Part shown: in pieces, positions 42,936 to 53,520 of the stretch
Layout of the letters: each line of letters begins with the position of its first letter
Position numbering within the stretch: position 1 is the stretch's first letter
Assembly (NCBI GenBank): GCA_009760855.2
Contig: WPIO01000071.1
Span: forward strand, 2,045,181 to 2,109,180
Length of the DNA: 64,000 bases
Direction: 5' to 3'
From: Cristatella mucedo
Taxonomy: Eukaryota; Bryozoa; Phylactolaemata; Cristatellidae
Notes under the pieces: generated by a model
The model's input: the letters and a program-made list of their open reading frames with translations, nothing else
Databases searched by the model: none
Told to the model about the DNA's origin: nothing
Program-made: the position numbers and the translations under genes

Positions 42936-44770
42936 GAAGAGCAGTCGGTGAGGGGCAGCGGCATGAGCAGTCGGTGAGGGGCAGCGGCATGAGCAGTCGG
43001 TGAGGGGCAGCGGCATGAGCAGTCGGTGAGGGGCAGCGGCATGAGCAGTCGGTGAGGTGCAGCGGCATGAGCAGTCGGTGAGGCAGCAGGCAGTGAGCAG
43101 TCGGCCAGTCGGTGAGGGGCAGCTAGGCCAGTCGGTGAGGGGCAGCGGCATGAGCAGTCGGTGAGGGGCAGCGGCATGAGCAGTCGGTGAGGGGCAGCGG
43201 CATGAGCAGTCGGTGAGGGGCAGCTAGGCCAGTCAGCGGCAGCAGCTAGGCCAGTCAGGGGCAGCAGCTAGGCCAGTCGGTGAGGGGCAGCGGCATGAGC
43301 AGTCGGTGAGGGGCAGCTAGCGGCAGTCGGTGAGGGGCAGCGGCATGGCCAGTCGGTGAGGGGCAGCTATGAGCAGTCGGTGAGGGGCAGCGGCATGAGC
43401 AGTCGGTGAGGTGCAGCGGCTATGCCAGTCGGTGAGGGCAGCAGCAGAGCAGTCGGTGAGGGCAGCGGCATGAGCAGTCGGTGAGGGGCAGCGGCATGAG
43501 CAGTCGGTGAGGGGCAGCGGCATGAGCAGTCGGTGAGGGGCAGCGGCATGAGCAGTCGGGGAGGTGCAGCTAGGCATGAGCAGTCGGTGAGTCGGTGCAG
43601 CGGCAGCTAGCAGTCGGTGAGGGGCAGCAGGCATGAGCAGTCGTGAGGGGCAGCGGCATGAGCAGTCGGTGAGGTGCAGCGGCATGAGCAGTCGGTGAGG
43701 GTGCAGCAGGCCATGAGCAGTCGGTGAGTCGGTGCAGCGGCATGAGCAGTCGGTGAGGGGCAGCGGCATGAGCAGTCGGTGAGGTGCAGCGGGCATGAGC
43801 AGTCGGTGAGGTGCAGCGGCATGAGCAGTCGGTGAGGTGCAGCGGCATGAGCAGTCGGTGAGGTGCAGCGGCATGGCCAGTCGGTGAGGGGCAGCGGCAT
43901 GAGCAGTCGGTGAGGTGCAGCGCATAGAGCAGTCGGGAGGTGCAGCGGCAGGCAGTCAGTCGGTGCAGCGGCATGAGCAGCTAGCAGCAGTCGGTGAGCG
44001 GCAGCGGCATGAGCAGTCGGTGAGGTGCAGCGGGTGAGGTGCAGCGGCATGAGCAGTCGGTGAGGTGCAGCGGCATGAGCAGGCGGTGAGGCGGCATGAG
44101 CAGTCGGTGAGGTGCAGCGGCATGAGCAGTCGGTGAGGTGCAGCGGCATGAGCAGTCGGTGAGGTGCAGCGGCATGAGCAGTCGGTCGGTGAGGTCGGTG
44201 AGGTGCAGCGGCATGAGCAGTCGGTGAGGGCAGCGGCATGAGCAGTCGGTGAGGTGCAGCGGCATGAGCAGTCGGTGAGTGGCAGCGGCATGAGCAGTCG
44301 GTGAGGTGCAGCGGCATGGCAGTCGGCATGAGCAGTCGGTGAGGTGCAGCGGCATGAGCAGTCGGTGAGGTGCAGCGGCATGAGCAGTCGGTGAGGTGCA
44401 GCGGCATGAGCAGTCGGTGAGGTGCAGCGGCATGAGCAGTCGGTGAGGTGCAGCGGCATGAGCAGTCGGTGAGGTGCAGCGGCATGAGCAGTCGGTGAGG
44501 TGCAGCGGCATGAGCAGTCGGTGAGGTGCAGCGGCATGAGCAGTCGGTGAGGTGCAGCGGCATGAGCAGTCGGTGAGGTGCAGCGGCATGAGCAGTCGGT
44601 GAGGGGCAGCGGCATGAGCAGTCGGTGAGGGGCAGCGGCATGAGCAGTCGGTGAGGGGCAGCGGCATGAGCAGTCGGTGAGGGGCAGCGGCATGAGCAGT
44701 CGGTGAGGGGCAGCGGCATGAGCAGTCGGTGAGGGGCAGCGGCATGAGCAGTCGGTGAGGGGCAGCGGCA
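42936..44770. repeat. Minisatellite, 26-bp unit
   Basis: About 65-70 copies built on CAGTCGGTGAGGTGCAGCGG plus CATGAG, with GGGG and GGTG variants in blocks and scattered truncated units. The 44340-44770 part is most regular. Confidence 0.95.
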
Positions 44771-45275
44771 GGTTAAAGGCAGTAGCAACATCTGAAAGGT
44801 AGTAGCAACAGCAGCAGCTTAAAGGCAGCAGCAGCAACAGCAGTATCTGGAAGGCAGCAGCAGCAACAGCAGTAGCTGGAAGGCAGCGGCAGCACCTCAA
44901 GGGCAAAGGCATCAGCAGTAGTTGAAAGGCTTCAGCAGCAGCATCAGCAGCAGAAATGCTTCAGCAGTGGCAACAGTTGAGGCAGCAGCAGCAGCAGCTG
45001 AGAGGCAGCAGCAGCAGCAGCAGCAGCTGAGAGGCAGCAGCAGCAGCAGCTGAGAGGTAGCAGCAGCAGCAGCTGAGAGGTAGCAGCAGCAGCAGCAGCT
45101 GAGAGGTAGCAGCAGCAGCAGCAGCAGAGAGGTAGCAGCAGCAGCAGCAGCAGAGAGGTAGCAGCAGCAGCAGCAGCTGAGAGGTAGCAGCAGCAGCAGC
45201 AGCAGAGAGGTAGCAGCAGCAGCAGCAGCTGACAGGTAGCATCAGCAGCAGCACCTGAGAGAGGCAGCAGAATGG

Positions 45276-45351
<76 letters not shown>

Positions 45352-45595
45352 GCAGATTAGCTGCAGCTGAGAGAGACAGCAGCAGCAGCTGCAGCAGCTG
45401 ACAGGTAGCAGCAGTAGCAGCAACTGACAGGTAGCAGCAGCAGCAGCAGCAGCAGCAGCAGCTGACAGGTACAGCAGCAGCAGCACCTGAGAGAGGCAGC
45501 GGATTAGCTGCAGCTGAGAGAGGCAGCAGCAGCAGCAGCTGAAAAGTAGCAGCAGTAGCAGTGGAGAGGCAGCAGCAGGAGCTCAGAGAAGAGGC
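44771..45595. repeat. CAG-rich repeat region
   Basis: CAG runs broken by CTGAGAGGTAG. It continues the array family on its left. Long open frames (LLLLLPL, AAAATS) here are repeat artefacts. Confidence 0.9.
45278..45348. repeat. (AT)n microsatellite inside the CAG region
   Basis: About 35 AT units with CAG repeat on both sides. Confidence 0.97.
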
Positions 45596-45949
45596 TTTCA
45601 TTGCCTTCCTGCTGCAGAGGGTTCGAGCTGTTGGATAGCCAGCCTGCTCAACTGCCTGCAGTATCCTAGTACTCTTATTGTTACACGATTTCCTATCGTC
45701 TTGCCTTACTTGCATAACATGCAGCTATCCATGTGATTGTACCTTATTTCCAATTCTTATCACATGTTTATCGCATCCAGCTGCCACTTTGTTACCAGAC
45801 GCATGGAGTTGCACAGGTAGTCCTGTCAATGCTGCAGATGCTGATTAACCTATGGCAGCAATAAGCCTGGTATTTGACCCATGGCATCTGTTTTCTATCG
45901 TTTAGAAAATGCTCAGGTAGGCTATTTCTTGTGACACCTGCACGAAATC
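45596..45949. other. Unassigned
   Basis: Possible remote copy of family D (CTTGCCTTACTTGCATAACATG). No gene recognised. Confidence 0.35.
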
Positions 45950-46130
45950 CATATATCCTGTTACAAGTGCCCTTTTTATGCTTCCCACTTTCACTTTGTT
46001 GCGTGAGACGAAGTCTGTTGGCAACCGAAAGTGTACCGAAAGCCTATACAAACTCTAAACAACTCTCCTGTGTAGCACCCACATGGTCTTTATGACTTTG
46101 TGGAATTACAGACGGAGATACATTACATAA
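45950..46130 (+). mobile_element. LINE B 3' end
   Basis: CTTCCCACTTTCACTTTGTT, GAGACGAAGTCTGTTGGC and GACGGAGATACATTACATAA match the ends at 36290-36450 and 30262. Confidence 0.75.
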
Positions 46131-46377
46131 CTAGACGGCAACGTGTTTGGTACATTCTTGTGCATCTGCTTCCTATGTACTTGCACAAACAAACTTCGGG
46201 CCTGCCCTAGACAGGGATAGCATATGCATTTTGTAACTGTAGGCCTTCTGGACTGGATTGTTGTTAGGTAGACCATGTCCACAGAGCATTGCTTCTCAGC
46301 GACCTGCACTGGCTTTCTACTAAGTAGCACATCGACATCTATATTAGTTACTGACTTTTCTGTCACTTAATTAACTT

Positions 46378-47235
46378 GCTGGTCTACCGGCCTATGCAAT
46401 CAGGCACTGACAGCTTGCGTAAAACTCTACCGCTAGGCTTGTCCATCGCGAGCTTGACAGTTGCCTCATCATACCACTTCTTACCGACCTGCACTGGCTC
46501 CCTATTAAAAAAAATCCTAGCTGATTAAATAGCCTTTTTTTGTATAGCAACAGAAGAGCCTTTACGGCTATCACCACCGCTTGCAGTGGCGATAAAGAAT
46601 CACCCACCAAAGGAATCGAACCCACGACCTCGGGACCGAGGTCGTGAAAGCAACCGTCTTACCTAGCGTGCCATCACGGCTCAAGCAATGCATCGACTAC
46701 AAAGGTCTGTCAATCACTTTTAGGATCTCTTCATTCTTTGGCTCCAACCCACCTATCAGATCTACTCCCCCACCCCCACCGGGCTAAGCATCGTACCACT
46801 TGCTTTTCAGGATTTACTTATTTACTTAAACCTCATGCAAACCTCATACTTTAGAGATCGTGCTTTTAGTGTGTTTGCTCCCAAAGCATGGAACTTGCTT
46901 CCAATCTGGGTCACGACATCCTTTGGCTTGACCACATTATAAAAGAAACTAAAAAACGCATCAACTTATTACAGCAATTTAGTGGGTCCATGCGATTCGT
47001 CCTTTGTGTGTGCTCATGTGTGCTGACACTGTACATGCTGACCCTGTGCAGGTCACCCCAAACCATATTATGCTATTTATCACCCTGTGCATGTCATCTC
47101 GGCCATGTTATTCTTGCAAGCATTGTTCATGTTACCACCAACCATTCGATCATGCTTCCTATGCAGCAAATGTAAAGTGCCTAGGAAGAGATTGAGCTCT
47201 CTGAGGATGCTATATCAAATGTATCGTTATTATTA
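46378..47235 (+). mobile_element. LINE A copy split by a SINE
   Basis: 46378-46509 gives CAIRH.LQLA-like then PLLTDLHWLPI coding. The frame resumes after about 46690 (AGGTCTGTCAATCAC, CATTCTTTGGCTCC) and ends with AAAGTGCCTAGGAAGAGATT and an ATT tail. The gap holds a tRNA-derived SINE. Confidence 0.8.
46510..46690 (-). mobile_element. tRNA-derived SINE (second type), minus strand
   Basis: Minus strand: GAGCCGTGATGGCACGCTAG (A-box region), GGTTCGATTCC (canonical B box) and an A-rich border. Its head differs from the common SINE here, so it is a separate family. Confidence 0.75.
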
Positions 47236-47289
47236 TTTTAATTACCAGAACTACTTTACCATTACGTTACGCATCGTCCCACCTACTCA

Positions 47290-47615
47290 TCTGATTCACG
47301 TCGTTTAGATGTGTCCTTTATCAACCTACAATACTGTGGAGACAGTGCCTGTAGTCAGAAAGCTCCCAAAGCCTAGGACTCACTCCTCTGATGACAAGGC
47401 ATTCCTTGATTTAGTGATATCTATAAAGAAGCTAAATCACTTCTGCTCGGCAAAGCATTCACTGAGTCCCCGTGAGTTTTGTCTGTGTATGCATGCTGAT
47501 GAAGTCCATGTTACCACTTAACAAACGACATGTTTCGTTTACTTCATTTTTTCACTACCTAGGAAGAGACTTGGCTCTGTAAAAGTTCTATAGAATTGAT
47601 TAGTATTAACAATTA
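47290..47615 (+). mobile_element. LINE A 3' portion
   Basis: TACTGTGGAGACAGTGCC, TCACTGAGTCCCCGTGAGTT and a tail with CCTAGGAAGAGACTTGGCTC. Confidence 0.55.
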
Positions 47616-47879
47616 ATATTATAATTAGCCTACGGTGAAGAGTAGGCTGTGGTACCATGTGAATAGCATTTCTTATCACGTAGATGTATTACGATAATCA
47701 ATTTCAATTATAGCAGACTTATCATAACCTCACCCGGCTGAGCCAAAGCCCATGTCAAAATGAATGTCCGCTTTAGCTATTATGGAATCTCCATCAAGCT
47801 AGCAATACGAGTTCAGAGTTGCTAAATACGTTTGCATGGTATGCTAGAGCATGTGTTGCTTTTCATTGGTTCAATTGTC

Positions 47880-48360
47880 CAGAATTAACAAGTCAAATAT
47901 TCACTAGATTTCGTTGTCAGTTCAGGAAGTATGAAAATAAGAGGTTAGGGAAAGAGATCTATATTAGTCTGCTGTTGAAAAATTTCGCATGCCCTGTGCC
48001 CTGACCGTTAGTCATTCGTACTAAGTGCTAAATGGGTGCCCAGGTGCTGAGCCACTTATCGTTAACTGGCTGAATCAGACCCCTTTCCACCGAAGCACCG
48101 AGGTCAATTTCTTTGCCACAATTGTTTATGCAGCTGCTAGCTCCACAAGTTTATTGAGCCAGTCTATATGAGCTAGAGTCACGTAACTGTAGGCAGGCCT
48201 TTCTGGCAGGACACGATAGGTCCTAGCCATTGCTTTCACCAGGCTGCCTAACCAGATGCCTAGCTGCTCCGGTTTGCTCTTCTCTTCCTACCTATTGCAT
48301 GCCTTTCAACGGTTTTTCCTTATTTGCACTACATGCAAACGTGTTGGCAGTAGTGCCTCC
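47880..48360. repeat. Dispersed repeat family D, copy 1
   Basis: Aligns by eye with 50680-51150: ATTTCGTTGTCAGTTCAGG, AAATGGGTGCCCAGGTGC, CCACAATTGTTTATGCAGCT and AGGCAGGCC. Nature unknown; perhaps the 5' part of a LINE. Confidence 0.55.
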
Positions 48361-48419
48361 AGTTCGTATCAATATCAAGTATTAAATCTTGCTGGTGAAT
48401 CCTTTGATCGAATACAACG

Positions 48420-48680
48420 AGTTGCAGAGGTAGGTCAATCGATGCTGCAAATGCTGATTAACCCATTGAATCATGTCGTCTGTCATTTGAGGTGCATGGC
48501 GTCCGTGTTCAGTTCTTCAAAATGGGGTTCAGGTAGCATATCTCCTGTTGTACCTTCCCAAAATCTAGGTGTCCTGTTCCAACGTGACCTCTCACTAGAC
48601 GACCGTATCAGATGCACAGTCAAGTCTGCCTACTTTTTACTAGGTAGCAGTTAAACAATATTGGACTGCTTAGACAACAT
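48420..48680 (+). mobile_element. LINE A internal fragment
   Basis: Encodes SPVVPSQNLGVLFQRDLSLD and TVKSAYFLLG, the segment just after the RT domain in CR1-type proteins (NLGVxxDxxLS). Confidence 0.75.
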
Positions 48681-49109
48681 ATACAAGTTGAACCGTTAAA
48701 TGTTCACCATCAGGCCTTCCATTCTATCAATAACACCTTAAAGTCTGTTCCAATCCGTGCCGGCTGCACTGGGTCCCCACCTAAGGTGCTTATGGAGAAC
48801 AGACAGTATCTACCTCCTTTCCCACCAAGCTGTAACTTTAGAGATTATTGCCTTGCGTTGCTCCTTGGTGCTGCTGCTAGCTGCTATTGGCTGCCTGAGG
48901 CAGCCGTGTAATTATAAATAATTGGATCTTACACTCGACCACTCTGGTTTCAGACTTGCTCCCCATCTCTAGGTCGGTTGCCAACGTCTTATATGTTATA
49001 GGAGCAGCCAGGACCAAGGCTAGTGATTCTGCCGTGTACCCCCAATATATGTTAGCAGTAATATTAACTTTGCTGCTTGTGTCCTGCTGCACAAGGCTAC
49101 TACGAACAA

Positions 49110-49330
49110 ATTTGTTTATTACAACAGCTATTGGGTCTTCGTGATCCGTCCTTCGTGAGAATATGCATGCTTACGCTGTCCTTGCTGCTTGCAAGTTACC
49201 TCTGCATATTACCTTTGCTTTACATGTTCCACCTAGTCATTTATTAATGCCTCCTATACAGCATCTGTAAAGTGCCAGAAAGACGTTCAATCCTCTTATG
49301 GTGCTATATGCATGTATTATTATTATTATT
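49110..49330 (+). mobile_element. LINE A 3' end
   Basis: ACAGCTATTGGGTCTTCGTG, AAAGTGCCAGAAAGACG and a GGTGCTATATGCATG tail with ATT repeats. Confidence 0.7.
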
Positions 49331-49489
49331 ACTACCCATAGCTTGCACCTGACCCCACTGTCTTATTTGCTCCTCTGCTTTCCTTTCTCCCCTCTTCTCT
49401 GCCACCTGATGGTCTCGCCTGCTCGAACCAAATAGAAACTCTTGATGATCGTTGCTGCATGTCGCATACAAATCAAGAGTTATATCTTG

Positions 49490-49700
49490 CTGCCACACAA
49501 TCAGTCTATGCAGAGTGTGGCAGTGGTAGGCTTGTCGATGGTACACATTCTTATTATTCTGTGCTGTCGTGTTTGCTGGCGTTCAGGGTGCATGGCTTCT
49601 GTGTTTACAACTTCCAAATGGGATACTCCCTGTGTATATCCTGAAGCATCCACACAAAATCACGGTGCACATATCTGTAGTGTCCATCCAATTTCATGAC
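49490..49700 (+). mobile_element. LINE A internal fragment
   Basis: Weak similarity to 48420-48600 (CAGAGTGTGGCAGTGGTAGG, GGTGCATGGCTTCTGTGTTT). Confidence 0.45.
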
Positions 49701-49774
49701 CAGATTATCTCCACGGTTCAGTCTTTATACCTTGAGATCATACACATCTGGGTCTGCTTATTAATAATATTATA

Positions 49775-50215
49775 CACTAAAATAGCACCACAGGAGAGCT
49801 TAATTTATTTTTAGCCTTTGCACACATTCTGCAAAGGAAACATTATCGAATGGCTACTCATTGAATGGTTCATCTATAACATGGAAATAATAACATGGCA
49901 AAAGTTATGTGGTAGGTGGTCTGCATGCAAATGTGGTTGGCGCCGAGCTGGTTTGGTCCAGCGGTTAAGGTGCTCGCCTCCCCCACCAAGGTCTGGCTGA
50001 GGTCGTGGGCTCGAGCCCAGAGGCATATGTGAAGCGCCTTATTAGAGATTAAGTTCTCTTGGGGTGCTCTACAAATGAATTACATTTATTTTTTATATTT
50101 TAGTGGTAGCATGCACAGTGTCAGCAGCATAAGCACATATCAGACAAATCACAAGTATCCACCAAATGCTGTGGCAGACAGGTGCGTTTTTAGCTTTTTG
50201 TTTAAGCCAAGTTGA
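49775..50215 (-). mobile_element. LINE A 3' end, minus strand, split by a SINE
   Basis: The outer parts match the minus-strand LINE A end (GCAAAGGAAACATTATCGAA; CACAGTGTCAGCA; CACCAAATGCTGTGGCAGAC). The middle is the SINE at 49945-50098. Confidence 0.7.
49945..50098 (+). mobile_element. tRNA-derived SINE, best copy
   Basis: GGTTTGGTCCAGCGGTTAAG (A box), GGTCGTGGGCTCGAGCCC (B box), GCATATGTGAAGCGCC, then AGAGATTAAGTTCTCTTGGG and GCTCTACAAATGAATTACAT. The last part matches the LINE A 3' end. Confidence 0.9.
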
Positions 50216-50679
50216 TCCAGGCATTCTTTACCACCAGGTCTTTGTGCTAGTTAAATAAAGAATTTCTACTTTCTAAGAATATTCTATAGTATTTTCAGCT
50301 AAGATTGAATTATAAGTGGATGTAAGTAAACAGTGCTGTGCAAAGATTGTATATTTTTATTTCGTGCTGCATCATATGTTCTTTTAGTGGGTTCTACGGT
50401 ATGTGATCTCCTAGTTGAGTGGTTCCTGGATATCGGTAGAAGTAAGGTTGATGGAGACGAGGAGAAGAAAAAAAGTATAGAAAAACAGTCACTTGATTAT
50501 TCGTAACTGATACTAGGTGAAAAATGATCTGCTAGAGTAGTATGAAGTGGCTCTAGGTGGTGAGATACTCAATGAGCAGAAGCTCACTTGGTTCCATTAT
50601 CCACGAAGCTTCTATTGCACTCCATGCCTCCTTTGCCCGCTGGGTCGACAGCCATGTCTTTATTTCAGTGAGTATAATA
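50216..50679. other. Unassigned
   Basis: AT-rich unique sequence, no feature recognised. Confidence 0.4.
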
Positions 50680-51150
50680 TTCAGAGTATTCGCTTGATTT
50701 CGTCAGCAGTTCAGGGAGTACGAAGATTACAGGGTAAGGAAAGAGAATAATCTATGTGCGGTTGAGAGATTTGACAGGCTCGGTACCATGATCGTTAGTC
50801 ATTTGTACTAAATGGGCTCCCGGGTGCAGAGTACATCACGGTTATCTTGCTGACTCTGCACTCTTTTTCCCCTGAGCTAGGACAACCACAGACGTTAATT
50901 TCTATGTCCCAATTGTTCATGCAGCTGCTAGCTTCAACTAGTTGCCTGAGCCAACCCATTCGAGTTGCAGTCTGGTGACTATAGGCAGGCCCGGCTGTCT
51001 GTGACACTACCGGTTCTTGCCGTTGCTTTCACCAGCCTACTAACCGGCTCCTCGGTTTGCTGTCCTCCTTTTTCATCCCTTTTCGGTGTAGTATGTTCCC
51101 TTAATTGCACTACGTGGAAATGTGTGGGCAATACTGCCTAAAAAAGTTCG
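50680..51150. repeat. Dispersed repeat family D, copy 2
   Basis: Second copy of the 47880-48360 sequence, clearly diverged (ATTTCGTCAGCAGTTCAGG, TGTTCATGCAGCTGCTAGCT). Confidence 0.55.
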
Positions 51151-51178
51151 ATTTAAGTTCGATACGTACTAAACAATG

Positions 51179-51328
51179 GGAGCCACTGGTTTGGTCCAGT
51201 GCTTAAGGTGTTGGCTCCGACCAAGATCTGGCTGAGGTCGCAGGCTCGAGCCCCGAGGCATACGTGAAGGGCTTGAAGAGAGATCAAGTTCTCTTAGGGC
51301 ACTATACAAATGAATAATATATTCTTTT
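51179..51328 (+). mobile_element. tRNA-derived SINE
   Basis: CTGGTTTGGTCCAGTGCTTA, GCAGGCTCGAGCCCCGAGGC and a GGGCACTATACAAATGAATA tail. Confidence 0.85.
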
Positions 51329-51765
51329 ACAGTTGAGAGCACGAGCATGCAGCCGGCTTGAGCTGGCAGGACAAGACCAGGATAATGTAAGCAACTTCCA
51401 TCCAGTGTTCCTACTTCATTTCCAACTTAAAACACTAGAAAGAGATGTGGCAGACCAAATATCAAAACTTTAAATCTAGCATGTAATATTCACTTACGTT
51501 TCATAGCTAGTCAATCCACAGTTAGCATTGCTGCCAGTGCATGACAACCTTCTCAGGACTGCAGCCTCAGATTGAGTCTCTCTGTTTTCTGGATCTTTTG
51601 GTAGCGTTTTTTACGATATATCACTTAAAGCCATGCACCACAGGCTCAATGTACCGACATGGCTACACCACATCATACCAGGGAAAGCCTGCCAAAGCTG
51701 AAACCTGGAGTCGTGGCTTACTTGGGCTACCTACCAACCCGGTTAGACCGGCTTACGTCATGCGA
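51329..51765. other. Unassigned
   Basis: An open frame starts at ATG 51541 and runs through the 45-bp tandem repeat to 52092 (183 codons). No signal peptide or domain recognised; probably a chance frame. Confidence 0.3.
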
Positions 51766-51998
51766 CCAACAGCAGGGCTAGGGAAAGCAAGTCTCATAAT
51801 AGATCATGTGACCAACAGTTGGGGTAGGCTAGCCAATAGCAACTTAGGTCATGTGACCAACTATTGGGCTAGCCAAGCCAATAGCAGCTCAGGTCATGTG
51901 ACCAACAGTTGGGCTTGGCCAGCCAATAGCAGCTTTGGTCATGTGACCGACAGCAGGGCTAGGTCGGCCAATTGCAGTGTAGGTCATGAGACAGCTGC
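51766..51998 (+). repeat. 45-bp tandem repeat with CATGTG and CCAAT motifs
   Basis: TCATGTG recurs at 51804, 51849, 51894 and 51939, and a TCATGAG variant at 51984: period exactly 45. Each unit has GGTCATGTGACC, an E-box palindrome, and most have GCCAATAGCAG, a CCAAT box. In frame it reads VTNSWxxxANSxxGH. Confidence 0.9.
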
Positions 51999-52372
51999 AG
52001 CATCTCAGCCTTACCTTCATAGTGAACAGTTCACACTGTGTGCACTTGTCGGTCTGCAGGGACGAACACGGTCGAATCAGCAAGGTGTGTAGAAGCTAAG
52101 TGAGTCTTGACCACTGTTTCTCGGAGCATACACTCGTCGTTAGTTCGTCTCTCGAAGTAGGCGATATGTAGCCACTGCAAGGCTGCAGAAGCACATATTT
52201 GTCTTCATCATACTGATTTTAAGCAGCCAACACAGCGACTGCCTATAACTGCCACCTGAAGATCAAGATTTGACTACTTTGATTAAGATTACGATTTGAC
52301 TGCATACTGTAGGTTTGCCAGTTTATCGTTCTAGTTACTCATATCCTATTCGCATTCATGGCTTGAGCTGAC

Positions 52373-52568
52373 GCCGATGACACAGCAACATATCCGTTGG
52401 GCCGATGACACAGCAACATATCCGTTGGGCCGATGACACAGCAACATATCCGTTGGGCCGATGACACAGCAACATATCCGTTGGGCCGATGACACAGCAA
52501 CATATCCTTTGGGCCGATGACACAGCGAAATATCCGTTGGGCCGATGACACAGCAAAATATCCGTCGG
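52373..52568. repeat. 28-bp tandem repeat, 7 copies
   Basis: GCCGATGACACAGCAACATA plus TCCGTTGG repeats with period 28 from 52373. A single diverged unit (53608-53650) sits beside a second copy of the same flank (52569-52683 matches 53650-53765), so the array grew inside a dispersed repeat. Confidence 0.93.
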
Positions 52569-52683
52569 ACCGAACCTGTCCTTAGTGTAGGCAGCATGTC
52601 AACAATTTGCTGGGCACCAAAGTCCATTTGTGAAGAAGCAATTATTTGTAAGTGCAACTCAGGAATTTGAGAGACTCCTCTGC

Positions 52684-53520
52684 CCTTTGACTGCATAATA
52701 ATAATAATAATAATAATGCACTTGATAAAGCACCCTCAGAGAACTCAATCTCTCTTTAGGTGCTTTACATTTGCTACAAAGGGAAATGCAATTGAATGGT
52801 GTGTAATATCATGCTTGATAAACAAACAAAATGAATAATATGGTTATGGGTGACATGCACAGGGTCAGCATGCAAATGTTGTTAGTGGCAGCATGCACAT
52901 TAAGGACGAATCACAGGGATCCACTAAATGCTGTCCTAAATAGGTGTGTTTTTAAGTTCTTTTTAAATGTGGTCAGGTCAGGGGATGTTGTGACGCAGGT
53001 CGGGAGGGAGTTCCAGGCTTTGGTAGCATACGAACTAAATGCACGGTCTCCAAAAGATTTGAGGTTTGTACGAGGTATTTGTAGACTGTTGAATTCCGAA
53101 AAGCGGGTGGTACGATGCTTGGCCTGATATCTGAGAGATGGGCTGGAGCCAAAGAATGAAGTGACCTATGAGTGAGCGACAAGACCTTGATGTAAATCCG
53201 TTGCTTGACTGGTAGCCAGTGCAGGTCGGCGAGAAGTGGTGTGATATGGCAACTGGGACGCTCACGACAGACAAGCCTAGCTGCAGAGTTTTGCCCCAGC
53301 TGCAATCGCCTGATCGCACATGCTGGTAAGCCAGTAAGCAGTGAGTTGCAGAAGTCGAGACGGGATGTCATGAATGCATGGACCAACTTGCACGTGGTAT
53401 CCTTATCTAAACATGCCCGAATTTTAGCAATGTTATGGAGCTGAAAATAGGCAGATTTGACTGTGTAGCTGATATGGTCGTCTAACGAGAGGTCGCTTTA
53501 GAATATGACACCTAGATTTC
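52684..53520 (-). mobile_element. LINE A 3' portion, minus strand
   Basis: (AAT)n start, GCACCCTCAGAGAACTCAAT, then minus-strand coding 53386-52973: [52 protein letters not shown] and [12 protein letters not shown]. One of the better LINE A copies, but 5' truncated and frameshifted. Confidence 0.88.

Noticed and set aside
43317-44912. Long minus-strand frames of up to 394 codons (AHAAAPHRLLMPL repeats)
   Set aside because: They are translations of the 26-bp and CAG minisatellites. Several frames are open over the same DNA and no splice, start or domain context exists.
49945-50030. tRNA genes at the A/B-box sequences
   Set aside because: The heads lack a complete acceptor stem and anticodon arm and continue into a LINE-like tail, so they are SINEs.
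51541-52092. 183-codon ATG-initiated frame over the 45-bp repeat
   Set aside because: The period is a multiple of three, so openness is expected. No signal peptide, domain or splice support, so described only as a repeat.
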